DNA from: an uncultured Barnesiella sp.
GTDB lineage: Bacteria > Bacteroidota > Bacteroidia > Bacteroidales > Barnesiellaceae
NCBI GenBank assembly: GCA_944320015.1
Contig: CALUFO010000005.1
Location: forward strand, 75,979 to 139,978
Direction: 5' to 3'
DNA: 64,000 nt
Part shown: positions 34,440 through 42,875 of the stretch, piece by piece
How positions within the stretch are numbered: position 1 is the stretch's first letter
Layout of the letters: each line of letters begins with the position of its first letter
Notes under the pieces: model-generated
What the model was told of the DNA's origin: nothing
The model's input: the letters and a program-made list of their open reading frames with translations, nothing else
Database searches by the model: none
Program-made: the position numbers and the translations under genes

Positions 34440-34558
34440 AAAGAGTTGTTTTGACAGAAATGCACAGCAAATCGTAGAATTTAAGTCTGTTGCCAAGTCA
34501 TTACCTCATTCTCTGAGAAAGGCTCATAAGTAGCTTATCTCTAATATATTCCTATTTA
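34440..34558 (+). repeat. Inverted long repeat, copy A (candidate small RNA)
   Basis: About 120 bp here match the reverse complement of the window's right end at roughly four positions in five. Long identical blocks include CCAAGTCATTACCTC, ATAAGTAGCTTAT and AATATATTCCTATTT. ATAAGTAGCTTAT is itself a near-perfect palindrome, and CTCATTCTCTGAG can form a small hairpin in the same place as CCTCGTTTTTTGAGG in copy B, so pairing is kept. A promoter sits at its upstream edge. No ORF fits. The rest of the spacer to 34833 is AT-rich with no recognised feature. It may be a small RNA or the end of a mobile element. Confidence 0.65.
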
Positions 34559-34833
34559 TATATCGGATTTTTCGGGAAAAGAAAAGGGAAATGTAACCTC
34601 TGCCACACGCAGAGAGGGAATTTAGAAGCTCCCTCGACTGCTTGCAAAATCGGGTTTGGAGTTTAAATGGAATTTTGTTTATGTGAATTTTATAAGAATT
34701 TATCGGAGAAAAATAAAGAGGCTCTAAAAAATTGCAAAATTTACAAGGGTCATTTAAACCTTGACCGGGGGTCGAGGTCATATAGGCGTTATACATTATG
34801 CTACGCTCAATTGTATAGATTGTTTTTATTAAA

Positions 34834-37626
34834 ATGGATAAGAAAGGTTTTTCGGTCTTGTTGCTGGGCATTCTACTGTCGCTATTCGCACAAAAGGTCA
34901 TGGCCCAGTATTCTATTTCGGGGGTTGTCAAAGACAAATATGACGAGTCGTCGCTACCACAGGTGAGTGTGAGGCTGTTATCGGCCAAAGACAGTACTTT
35001 CGTCACAGGAGTATCCAGCAAAAACAACGGCGTGTTTTCCCTGAATGTAACCAAAGCCGGCAACTATATCGCCGCATTTTCTTTCTTGGGATACAGAACC
35101 GCTTATCAACCCGTACAGTTGACCGCCCGGCAACCCCGCAAAAACTTAGGCTCCATTCTACTCGAAAGCAACGACATATTGTTGAGCGAAGCCGTGGTCA
35201 TAGGAAAGGCTCCCGAAGTGGTGGTCAAAGAGGATACCGTGGAATTTAACGCCGACTCGTACAAGACCCAGCCCAACTCGGTGGTCGAGGACCTGTTGAA
35301 AAAACTGCCCGGTGTCGAAGTGGACAGCGACGGTAAAATAACCCATGCCGGGAAAGAAATCACCAAGATATTGGTCGACGGGAAAGAGTTCTTCTCGGAC
35401 GACCCCAAGATAGCCACCAAAAACCTGCCGGTCGACATTATCGAAAAGCTGCAAGTGGTAGACCGTAAATCGGATCTCGCCCGCCTCACCGGCGTCGACG
35501 ACGGCGAAGAGGAGACCGTGATAAACCTCACCATCAAAGAGGGCATGAAACACGGGTGGTTTGGCAATATCTCGGGCGGTTACGGCCTCGACGGCCGTTA
35601 CGAGGCGGGAGCGATGGTCAACCATTTCTTCGGCGACAACCAAGTGACCATTCTCGCCGGGTCGAACAACACCAACAATATGGGATTCACCGATTTAGGC
35701 GGTAGCCGGTTCCGCAGGTTCGGAGGCATGAACGGCATCAACACCAGCCACAACGTGGGTATAAACTTCAACGTGGGCAAAGGCGATGAATTACGCGTGG
35801 GAGGCGACGTGAGCTACAACAACAGCAACCGCGACGTGCTGCAACGCACCGAGCGGCAAAACCTCTTTGCCGACAGCGTGTCGTATTACAGCGGCTACAA
35901 CAAGATGAAAGACCACGGGCAGAATATTCGAGGCAATTTCAGATTGCATTGGGAAATCGACTCCCTCAATGTCATCGAGTTCCGCCCCCGCTTCGCGATA
36001 GCGCTTTCTCGTTCCGACAGCTACGACTCGGCGCTCACCACCGCCGGCGACCTCGCCCGCAGCAAAGTGAATTTCAGCGAGAGCGACAACTTCAACGAAG
36101 GCACGGGTTATGACCTGTCTGGCGAGCTCATCTACAACCACAAATTCCGCTCCCGCCCGGGACGCTCGTTCAGCGTACAGGCCGAATATAGTTTCAGCGA
36201 CACCCAAGAAGACGGCTGGACAAAAGCCCTCTACAAATACTATTTGCTCGACAAAGACAGCACCCTCGACCAGATGGACGACAACCACACATGGACCAAC
36301 AGTTTCGGCGGGCGGTTCACTTGGACCGAACCGCTGGGCGACGTGAAGAAAGGCCGATTCCTCACCTTTTCTTACCGATTCAGAGGCAACCTCAACAACG
36401 CCGACAAATATACCTACGACATACTCGCCGACCCGACAGGTCTGCAACCCAACGACACGGTGCGCAACGACGACCTGAGCAACAGTTTTCGCAACAACTA
36501 TTTCATGCACCGCGCCCAAGTGGGATTCAAGCAGGTGACCACCAACTATACCTACGACGTGGGTGTGGCCGTAGTGCCTTCGACCTCGCAATCGACCGAC
36601 CTGATAAACAGCGACCGGAATATCGACAAACGCACGGTTTTCAATATCGCTCCATACCTTCGCTACCGGTACAAAATGGGTAAGCAGCGCTCGTTGCGCA
36701 TCGACTACCGGGGCTATTCGTCGCAACCTTCGATGTCTCAACTGCAACCGGTCGAGGACCGCTCGGACCCCTTGCGCATCGTAGTGGGTAATCCCGAGTT
36801 GAAGCCCTCGTTCCAAAACCGGTTGCGCGTGCGTTTCAACGACTACGACCAAGCCACTCAACGGGCTATCATGGCGATGTTCAACGCCGGATTCACCACC
36901 AACAGCATCATTTCTGAAACGACCTACGACGGCACTACCGGAGGACAACGCACCACCTATCGCAACGTGAACGGCGTGTGGAACGCCTCGGGTATGTTCA
37001 TGTATAGCACTCCCTTCCGCAACAAACACTGGCAACTGAACAGTTTCAGCCGCCTCAGCTACAACAACAACGTGGGCTACAACAACGGCATGCGCAACGA
37101 CGCCGGCTCGTTCAACGCCATCGAGAACTTGGGAATCTCTTTCCGGTCCGACTATTTCGACGCCGAACTGCGGGGAAACTACCGCTACCTGTTGGCCACC
37201 AACAGCATGCAAAACCAAAACAACCAGAGTACCCACAATTACGGCGGCACATTCAACGTGAGCGGTTATCTGCCATGCGACATCACACTAAGTTCCGACA
37301 TCACATACAGCGGGTCGGCAGGCTACTCGGCGGGCTACAACACCGAGAGTTGGCTATGGAACGCCCAAGCCTCTTACCAGTTCCTCAAAGGGAAAAACGC
37401 CACTATCGCCGTGAAAGTATATGATATTCTGGGGCAACGCAACAGCATACGCCGTACCGTTACCGGTAACTATATCCAAGACGTAGAGTACAACACGCTC
37501 GACACCTACGGATTGATAACGTTTACCTACCGGTTCAATACCTTCGGCGACAAACGTCCCGGCGGAGATTTCCGAGGCCCGCACCGATTTGGCCCGCCCC
37601 CGGGTCGCCCGGGCAGACGCTGGTAA
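34834..37626 (+). CDS. Outer-membrane beta-barrel protein with carboxypeptidase-like regulatory domain
   Basis: The 930-residue protein has a signal peptide (cleavage near VMA-QYS), a CarboxypepD_reg-like domain (26-110, SISGVVKDKYDESSLPQVSV), a TonB-receptor-like plug (about 115-230, DLLKKLPGVEVDSDGKI) and a large OMP_b-brl_3 barrel. The tail is an odd Gly/Pro/Arg-rich segment ending GRPGRRW. No TonB box or SusD partner is evident, so it is not a standard SusCD pair. The family is often annotated as TonB-dependent receptor; substrate is unknown. No clear RBS or close consensus promoter. Confidence 0.85.
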   Translation: MDKKGFSVLLLGILLSLFAQKVMAQYSISGVVKDKYDESSLPQVSVRLLSAKDSTFVTGVSSKNNGVFSLNVTKAGNYIAAFSFLGYRTAYQPVQLTARQPRKNLGSILLESNDILLSEAVVIGKAPEVVVKEDTVEFNADSYKTQPNSVVEDLLKKLPGVEVDSDGKITHAGKEITKILVDGKEFFSDDPKIATKNLPVDIIEKLQVVDRKSDLARLTGVDDGEEETVINLTIKEGMKHGWFGNISGGYGLDGRYEAGAMVNHFFGDNQVTILAGSNNTNNMGFTDLGGSRFRRFGGMNGINTSHNVGINFNVGKGDELRVGGDVSYNNSNRDVLQRTERQNLFADSVSYYSGYNKMKDHGQNIRGNFRLHWEIDSLNVIEFRPRFAIALSRSDSYDSALTTAGDLARSKVNFSESDNFNEGTGYDLSGELIYNHKFRSRPGRSFSVQAEYSFSDTQEDGWTKALYKYYLLDKDSTLDQMDDNHTWTNSFGGRFTWTEPLGDVKKGRFLTFSYRFRGNLNNADKYTYDILADPTGLQPNDTVRNDDLSNSFRNNYFMHRAQVGFKQVTTNYTYDVGVAVVPSTSQSTDLINSDRNIDKRTVFNIAPYLRYRYKMGKQRSLRIDYRGYSSQPSMSQLQPVEDRSDPLRIVVGNPELKPSFQNRLRVRFNDYDQATQRAIMAMFNAGFTTNSIISETTYDGTTGGQRTTYRNVNGVWNASGMFMYSTPFRNKHWQLNSFSRLSYNNNVGYNNGMRNDAGSFNAIENLGISFRSDYFDAELRGNYRYLLATNSMQNQNNQSTHNYGGTFNVSGYLPCDITLSSDITYSGSAGYSAGYNTESWLWNAQASYQFLKGKNATIAVKVYDILGQRNSIRRTVTGNYIQDVEYNTLDTYGLITFTYRFNTFGDKRPGGDFRGPHRFGPPPGRPGRRW

Positions 37627-37650
37627 ACTCCTGCGGCATTTTCGGAAGCA

Positions 37651-37798
37651 TTTTAAACTCCTCCTCTGTGTCACGAAGTGATATAGGGGAGACACCTCTT
37701 TCCTCTATGGTTTACCAGTGGTAGGGAATACTTTTAAACTCCTCCCCTGTGTTGCGTCAGCAATATAGGGGAGGTGGCGTAGCCGGAGGGGTTAAAGG
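37651..37798. repeat. Two hairpin elements after the OMP gene
   Basis: Unit one (37651-37695) has tip CAC-gaa-GTG and is cut short after GGGGAGACACC. Unit two (37731-37798) is type I with tip TTGC-gtca-GCAA and the standard right arm GGTGGCGTAGCCGGAGGGG. Between them TTTACCAGTGGTA forms a small palindrome. Confidence 0.8.
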
Positions 37799-37901
37799 GA
37801 AATAATAGAAAGCGTGTTCGGCAGGGAAAGCCGCCTTTATCGGGCCGGGAGGGCGCCTGCCGGCGGAGGAACCGGGGCGAGATTCCCGGGAGAAATCACA
37901 C

Positions 37902-38096
37902 TTACCGCTTGGCATGGGAACCATCGCAAAAAGGTTGGTTGGCCGATTTCCCACAGCGGCAGATGAATGCACGCTGTTTAATAATCATCTTTCCATTGGG
38001 GAACATGATTCTCACATGCCCGCCAATCCGCAACGGGCCGCATTCGATCACTTTTATGACCACTTCGGGTTTTATAGGTACTATCGCTTCTTCCAT
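37902..38096 (-). CDS. CDGSH iron-sulfur domain protein
   Basis: The 64-residue protein ends with a complete CDGSH motif, CRCGKSANQPFCDGSH, three Cys and one His that hold a redox-active [2Fe-2S] cluster. The N-terminal half (GGHVRIMFPNGKMI) is the usual short beta region. Single-motif soluble CDGSH proteins are probable electron or cluster carriers; the partner is unknown. A 9-bp inverted repeat touches its start codon. Confidence 0.9.
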   Translation of the reverse strand: MEEAIVPIKPEVVIKVIECGPLRIGGHVRIMFPNGKMIIKQRAFICRCGKSANQPFCDGSHAKR

Positions 38097-38137
38097 AGCT
38101 GTTTTGTTTTTTTTGATTTCATATTCCTAAAACAGCT
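38097..38137 (-). promoter_or_regulatory. Inverted repeat abutting the CDGSH start codon
   Basis: AGCTGTTTT (38097-38105) and AAAACAGCT (38129-38137) are perfect inverted 9-mers separated by 23 bp; the proximal arm ends at the base next to the ATG. It could be a repressor operator or an mRNA hairpin shielding the start. Confidence 0.45.
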
Positions 38138-38169
38138 AATGGAATCCTTTTGTTTATATCCCCCGAAAA

Positions 38170-38208
38170 CAATCGAGGCGCAGAATGTAATTCTACGCCT
38201 CGACCTTA
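38170..38208 (-). terminator. Terminator of the winged-helix gene
   Basis: CGAGGCGCAGAAT and ATTCTACGCCTCG pair (13 bp, one mismatch, 3-nt loop) just downstream of the 38230 stop codon; on the minus strand GATTGTTTT follows. Confidence 0.85.
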
Positions 38209-38229
38209 TAAATTTCGTATGCTTCTCGA

Positions 38230-38430
38230 TTAAAGCAATACTACTTCTACGTCTGCTTCTACTTCACAGATGCTCACTTTACCTTCGCGAGCCAGCCAAC
38301 CAAGAGCGGCAAAGATTTCTTTTTCTTTCAATTTAGTCGCTTTTTTCAAACCTTTTACGGTCAGTTTTCCCGACTCATTCAAAGCATTCCACACTTGGCC
38401 TGCCCATGTTCCAATAACTTCTACATTCAT
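38230..38430 (-). CDS. Small winged-helix protein (DUF2582 type)
   Basis: The 66-residue protein (VIGTWAGQVWNALNESGKLT ... EIFAALGWLAREGKVSI) matches the DUF2582 winged helix-turn-helix family common in Bacteroidetes. It is the right size for one wHTH domain and nothing else. DNA binding is likely but targets are unknown. It has its own promoter (-7 box at 38486-38493) and strong terminator, so it is a monocistronic unit. Confidence 0.85.
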   Translation of the reverse strand: MNVEVIGTWAGQVWNALNESGKLTVKGLKKATKLKEKEIFAALGWLAREGKVSICEVEADVEVVLL

Positions 38431-38485
38431 TCTTTTTTACATTTAAATTAAACAACTTGAAAACACATTGTTTGAATCCGAGGCC

Positions 38486-38493
38486 AAAGGTAA
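38486..38493 (-). promoter_or_regulatory. -7 box of the winged-helix gene
   Basis: Leftward TACCTTTG matches TAnnTTTG; the leader is about 50 nt. The -33 element is not clear. Confidence 0.5.
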
Positions 38494-38606
38494 TACAAAA
38501 TTCTTGATTCCTAACACAAAAACTATTTTTTTTGTCTTTTATATACTTTTATGGGTTAAAATCGTGATAAATTCCAACCTCTTGGGCTTCAAATTCGTTT
38601 GCTCGG

Positions 38607-39527
38607 CTATTTCCCGAGGACGATTTTCAACCCTTCTTTGGCCAGCATACAGGGCGAGAACTCTTCGCCGGCCTGTGCCAATAGCGGCTGTTCGTCTTCA
38701 TAACGCGCCGAGAAATGTCCCAGTAACAGTTGTTTGACCGATGCCTTACGGGCGATTATCGCAGCTTGGCGGGCTGTCGAGTGGCAAGTGAGCCGGGCCA
38801 GTTCCTCGGCATCGTCGCCGAATGTGGCTTCGTGGTATAGCATATCTACCCCCTCGATAGCCGGCAATAGCGCCTCATTATAGGCGGTGTCGGAGCAATA
38901 GGCATACCGCAGGGGGGGAGCGGCCGCGGTGGTAAGGCGGGCATTGGGAATAGTTTCGCCATCGGGGGTGACGTAATCGGCTCCGGCTTTGATTTCGGCT
39001 CGCCGATACACCGGAATGTCGTAAAACTTCACCATATCGCCCAACAAATGACGCATAGCGGGCTTCTCCTCAAAAAGGAATCCCGAACAGGGAACCCGGT
39101 GTATCATGGGCAACGACGTCACCTTGATAGAGCGGTCCTCGTAAATCACCTCGCTACGACCGGGTAAAACCGGCTCGAACCGCACCGTAAAAGGCAAATC
39201 CCTACAAAAGAAATCGAGTTGCGGCCGAAAGACCGACTCGGCCTGCGGGTGTGCATGCACCACCAACTCGCCGGTACGTCCCATAAGGGAAAATGTCGAA
39301 ATCATGCCTATCAGACCAAAGCAATGATCGCCGTGCAAATGGCTCAAAAAGATGTGTTCCAGCCGCGTGAACTTCAACCGCATGCGGCGGAACTGCATCT
39401 GCGCCCCTTCCCCGCAATCGATCATGAACAGGTTGTCGCGAATGTTCAATATCTGTGTACTGGGATAGTGCCGCAACGTAGGCAACGCCGAACCACAACC
39501 CAGAATATTTATTTCAAACTTCCCCAT
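38607..39527 (-). CDS. rnz: Ribonuclease Z
   Basis: The 306-residue metallo-beta-lactamase-fold enzyme has the LSHLHGDHCFGLIGM zinc motif, preceded by INILGCGSALPT. MLYHEATFGDDAEELA and HSTARQAA are further tRNase Z motifs. It trims the 3' trailer of tRNA precursors. A perfect -7 box TATCTTTG lies at 39573-39566 on the minus strand. Confidence 0.95.
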   Translation of the reverse strand: MGKFEINILGCGSALPTLRHYPSTQILNIRDNLFMIDCGEGAQMQFRRMRLKFTRLEHIFLSHLHGDHCFGLIGMISTFSLMGRTGELVVHAHPQAESVFRPQLDFFCRDLPFTVRFEPVLPGRSEVIYEDRSIKVTSLPMIHRVPCSGFLFEEKPAMRHLLGDMVKFYDIPVYRRAEIKAGADYVTPDGETIPNARLTTAAAPPLRYAYCSDTAYNEALLPAIEGVDMLYHEATFGDDAEELARLTCHSTARQAAIIARKASVKQLLLGHFSARYEDEQPLLAQAGEEFSPCMLAKEGLKIVLGK

Positions 39528-39565
39528 ATTTCGATTTTTTTGAAAGAATCTCTCGGTCTATGATA

Positions 39566-39573
39566 CAAAGATA
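39566..39573 (-). promoter_or_regulatory. rnz -7 box
   Basis: Leftward TATCTTTG, a perfect match, about 39 bp before the rnz ATG; the -33 match is poor. Confidence 0.5.
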
Positions 39574-39644
39574 ATGTTTTTCTCAGGAAGAGCGCGGCAC
39601 AACAGGGAATTAGTGAGCATGCTGTTTGTAAAACAAAGGGTGCC

Positions 39645-39745
39645 CCCTATCATCTTGTCCACACCGAGATAGGGGAAGGTGCCCGTTAGGGCGGAGGGGT
39701 TTAAATCACAGTGACGGAGTTATTTAAACATTCGCCCCGGAAGGG
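39645..39745. repeat. Degenerate hairpin element
   Basis: CCCCCTATC..GATAGGGG with the right-arm words GGAAGGTGCCCGTTAGGGC and GGAGGGGTTTAAA, then CAGTGACGGAGTTATTTAAA. It is a decayed type I unit between rnz and the membrane glycosyltransferase gene. Confidence 0.6.
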
Positions 39746-39813
39746 ACTTAAAAATCTCTCATATACAGTTAATCCTATGGGTTGAGTCTCGTTTTTTTTG
39801 AGGGGAGCGAATG

Positions 39814-41190
39814 CTATTTCAGCGAGAGAAATTTCTCGATATAGTCCGAGCCTTTGCGGGCGATCGGTGTGGTTGCTATGAAATACCAGCACATGGGCAC
39901 GAAACAGAAAAAGAACCGTTTGGACGAGTAGGCCAACACGTTTTGTATCGAATCCCACACATAGTCCACATGGTAGATGACCAGCCCGTAAAAGACGACG
40001 CTCAACACAATCATGCCCAGCAGGGCATGATTGCCTTTCCCCTTGATGATAAACCAAATATCGGCCAAGACAAAGAGGGCAAACAGCGGGAAGGTGCACC
40101 CGTAATAGACGGGATTGGAAAATAGCGTCCAAAATCCCTTGACAATGTTCCCCGCTTTTTCTCCGTCCCAAAACAAGTGGGTAATGGCCATACCCTCGGT
40201 ATAGAGCCCGCCTATCTTCATATAGACGAACCAGAGCAGAGCCGGCAGAAGAGCCAGTCCGGTGAAATACAATCCTTTGCGGTAGCTTTTGCGGCGTATG
40301 CAGTCGACGAGCAGCACGATACAGGCGGCGCCGATAAAAATGACGCCCTCGTTGCGGCACCACATATTGGCGCCCAAGAGCAGCGCTCCCGCATACAGTT
40401 CGTGGTCGTTGCGGCTACGGAGCCAGCTGGCGGTGTAGGCGATTCCCAAACTGGCGAATATGGCTTGCATCACGTTGGTGCCCGAGAGCGACGAGAAAGC
40501 GAGCATCTCGGGAGCCATCATCATGAACAGTGTGGTGAGCGCGGCGACGGTCTTGCCGGTGTTACGCCGCAGGATACCATAGAAAGCGATGATGAAGCCG
40601 AGGTACATCAACGCCGGAATCGCTTTCGAGGTCTCGGCGCCCAGCAGGTACACATAGGCGTAGCTCATTTGCACGAAAGGAGCATAGGCTATGCTGCCGC
40701 CGGCTTGGTGTATCGAGGGATTGTAGTCGGCGTCGAAGATACTCATGCGCATATAGGTGTGGTCGTGCGCGGCCACAAATCCCAGCGTGTCGAACGCCGC
40801 GAGGCTGTCGCGGTCGCTGGGCGGGAAGAATACGCACTTCGAGAAATTCATGTATTCGCAGTAGCCGATGATGATGAGCAGCAGCACCCACACCAAGTTC
40901 ATCTGCCGCCAATCGTCGAGCATCGCCGGGGTGAGGCGTAAACTGTCGATACCCCGGTAGCGGATAACGAGAAACAGCAATAAGGCGAACACGACCGCCC
41001 CGGCGATGAGGACCGATGCCGCCGTCAAGGGGATATGCACCGTGTCGAGCAAAGCCATGACCACGGTTTGCAGGGTCATTCCCAACGGAAACGACAAGCC
41101 TATGCGTTCGGTCCACGAGAAGCGGGAGCCGATGAGTGCGGTTAATAAAATGCCGGTGAGGCAGGTCAATACGATTCCGAGTACAAGCAT
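39814..41190 (-). CDS. Multi-spanning GT-C-type glycosyltransferase-like membrane protein
   Basis: The 458-residue protein has about ten hydrophobic helices and a large first loop with FPPSDRDSLAAFDTLGFV. The general pattern is of lipid-linked-sugar-dependent GT-C/GT39 enzymes, but no definitive family motif was recognised. It ends the three-gene unit GT2-196 aa protein-this gene. The likely role is transfer of a sugar from a polyprenyl-phosphate donor made by the DPM-like enzyme; the acceptor is unknown. Confidence 0.6.
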   Translation of the reverse strand: MLVLGIVLTCLTGILLTALIGSRFSWTERIGLSFPLGMTLQTVVMALLDTVHIPLTAASVLIAGAVVFALLLFLVIRYRGIDSLRLTPAMLDDWRQMNLVWVLLLIIIGYCEYMNFSKCVFFPPSDRDSLAAFDTLGFVAAHDHTYMRMSIFDADYNPSIHQAGGSIAYAPFVQMSYAYVYLLGAETSKAIPALMYLGFIIAFYGILRRNTGKTVAALTTLFMMMAPEMLAFSSLSGTNVMQAIFASLGIAYTASWLRSRNDHELYAGALLLGANMWCRNEGVIFIGAACIVLLVDCIRRKSYRKGLYFTGLALLPALLWFVYMKIGGLYTEGMAITHLFWDGEKAGNIVKGFWTLFSNPVYYGCTFPLFALFVLADIWFIIKGKGNHALLGMIVLSVVFYGLVIYHVDYVWDSIQNVLAYSSKRFFFCFVPMCWYFIATTPIARKGSDYIEKFLSLK

Positions 41191-41195
41191 GGCGA

Positions 41196-41786
41196 TTACT
41201 GTTTTAAGTGAATGGGCAATACGGTGTGAGGCGCTTTTTGTTCCACCTCGTAGTCGAGGTATTCATAGCCCCGGCCGTTGACGATAGCCACATGGGTGAT
41301 TTTCTCGCTCCACGGAGTCACGCCCAGTTCCGACGGGATAATCACCCGGCGGGGATATAGGAATCGGGTGGCCCACAGCTTGTTGTACGGCTCGCCCGAG
41401 AAGATATGCTCCTCGCCTTGGGGGAAAAACGCCTCTTTCGGTGGCAACAGAATCACGGCGTTTTCGGGCGTGTTTTCTTTGAGGTATCGCAGATAGACGT
41501 GAGCGAGCCCCAGTTTCATTTCAAACCGGTTGTCGGTTGTCGTGGCGGAATAGTGGCGTATGGTTTCGGCGTTTCTTTTGAGCATATTATAGGCCCAGTT
41601 GTACCCCGACGCCCAGTTGTTGCCCGGCTGAATGTCGAGAATCAGTTTGTTGAAGAGGAACAACACGATGACGACCGCCGCGATATTTTTGATGACCCAC
41701 GAAGATGTGATTTTCCCGGGAGAGGACGGTGTCGCTTTTCCTTTTTGAGGTGCGGCGCTTTGGTGTTTAGAGGTACTGTTTTTCAT
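41196..41786 (-). CDS. Membrane-anchored protein of the glycosyltransferase unit, function unknown
   Basis: From the ATG at 41786 (MKNSTSKHQSAAPQKG) it has 196 residues. A Lys/Ser-rich cytoplasmic N-terminus leads to one membrane helix (WVIKNIAAVVIVLFLFNKLI) and a periplasmic domain with YLRYLKENTPENAVILLPP. That phrase resembles the C-terminal soluble domain of GT-C enzymes. Its ATG overlaps the GT2 stop, and the membrane GT follows after 5 bp. It may be the detached soluble domain of a split GT-C enzyme. Confidence 0.6.
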   Translation of the reverse strand: MKNSTSKHQSAAPQKGKATPSSPGKITSSWVIKNIAAVVIVLFLFNKLILDIQPGNNWASGYNWAYNMLKRNAETIRHYSATTTDNRFEMKLGLAHVYLRYLKENTPENAVILLPPKEAFFPQGEEHIFSGEPYNKLWATRFLYPRRVIIPSELGVTPWSEKITHVAIVNGRGYEYLDYEVEQKAPHTVLPIHLKQ

Positions 41787-42514
41787 TTTATTCGATTTTC
41801 CCAAAAACGGTATTTCAGCAAGGTCGCTATGGCTTTGAGCCCGTCTTTCAGGCGCAATTTTTTACCTTCCTCGATCGAGCGGGGATAGTACCGGATAGGC
41901 ACCTCCTTGATTTTATAACCCAGCCGCGAGACTTTGGCGGTCACTTCGGGGCAGAACTCAAACCCCACGCAATCGAGCGGGATCGATTTGAGCAACTCGG
42001 CCGTAAACATTTTGTAGCAGGTAGGCTCGTCGGTGATGTGCTGACGGTATAAAATGTTGGTCATTACCGACAGGAACTTGCCTCCCAACTGGTAACTGAA
42101 ATAGGTGTGCGAATTTTCTTCGGCGAGGAACCGCGAGCCATAGACCACCCGGTACTCGCCCGATAGCAGGAACGGAAGCATTTGGGCAAAATCGTTCGGA
42201 TCGAGTTCGAGATCGGCGTCTTGCATCACCACGAAATCGCCGGTCACCGCTTTTATTCCGGTGCGCACAGCCATACCTTTGCCGTAGTTTTTCTCGTGTT
42301 TCAGATAGGTGATAGGGGCGCCGGGATGCTTGGCGATAAACTGTTTCACAATCTGTTCGGTCGCGTCGGTCGAGCAGTCGTTTACGACAATCAACTCTTT
42401 CTCGATATTCTCACCCAAGTCGGCGTCGAGTACCCGTTGCAGCAATTCTGCAATGGTTTTCCCCTCGTTATAGGCGGGAATAATAATCGATAATGTGTGA
42501 CTTGTCTCGTTCAT
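41783..42514 (-). CDS. Family 2 glycosyltransferase, dolichol-phosphate-mannose-synthase-like
   Basis: The 243-residue soluble GT2 has the nucleotide-sugar site IIIPAYNEGKTI and DxD-type VVMQDADLELDP, and continues EPTCYKMFTAELLKSI and CPEVTAKVSRLGYKIKEVPI. It resembles DPM1, which charges polyprenyl phosphate with a hexose, and has no C-terminal membrane helices. A promoter (CTTG/TACTTTTG with 20-bp spacing) lies at 42596-42565, minus. Confidence 0.88.
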   Translation of the reverse strand: MNETSHTLSIIIPAYNEGKTIAELLQRVLDADLGENIEKELIVVNDCSTDATEQIVKQFIAKHPGAPITYLKHEKNYGKGMAVRTGIKAVTGDFVVMQDADLELDPNDFAQMLPFLLSGEYRVVYGSRFLAEENSHTYFSYQLGGKFLSVMTNILYRQHITDEPTCYKMFTAELLKSIPLDCVGFEFCPEVTAKVSRLGYKIKEVPIRYYPRSIEEGKKLRLKDGLKAIATLLKYRFWENRIK

Positions 42515-42564
42515 AATTTGCTATCGGCAAAAAAGATAAATCTCCGATTGCCTGCTTATGGTTG

Positions 42565-42596
42565 CAAAAGTATGACAATAATTTTGGCTGTGCAAG
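42565..42596 (-). promoter_or_regulatory. Promoter of the glycosyltransferase unit
   Basis: Minus-strand CTTG (42596-42593), 20 bp, then TACTTTTG (42572-42565). The leader is about 45 nt. Confidence 0.6.
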
Positions 42597-42619
42597 AAAT
42601 TGAGTTGAAAGATACTTTT

Positions 42620-42822
42620 CACCTCCTCCCCTTTGGTTTGCCAGTGACGGGGTCGCATTTACACTCCTCCCCTGTGTTTTTCTGCAACCGACAGGCGATA
42701 CATTTACACTCCTCCTCTGCTCGGCGTAAGCCGAGATAGGGGAGGTGGCGCAGCCGGAGGGGTTTAAAACTCTGGTTATAAACTTCTTGTGAGTCACGCA
42801 GTGACGGAGGGGTTTAAATGCA
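42620..42822. repeat. Hairpin element cluster upstream of the glycosyltransferase unit
   Basis: Two truncated left arms (42620-42690) precede one complete type I unit at about 42701-42768 with the long tip CTCGGC-gtaa-GCCGAG. A leftover right arm, GTGACGGAGGGGTTTAAA, is at 42800-42818. CATTTACACTCCTCC occurs twice here, showing tandem duplication. Confidence 0.8.
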
Positions 42823-42875
42823 TTATATATAGATTTTTAGATTTTCCCGGTACTACGCCCTCTTTCTCCCCGAAA

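Noticed and set aside
41196..41786. Pseudogene fragment of the neighbouring membrane glycosyltransferase
   Set aside because: It has its own coupled start, a membrane anchor and an intact open frame, so a separate subunit is more likely.
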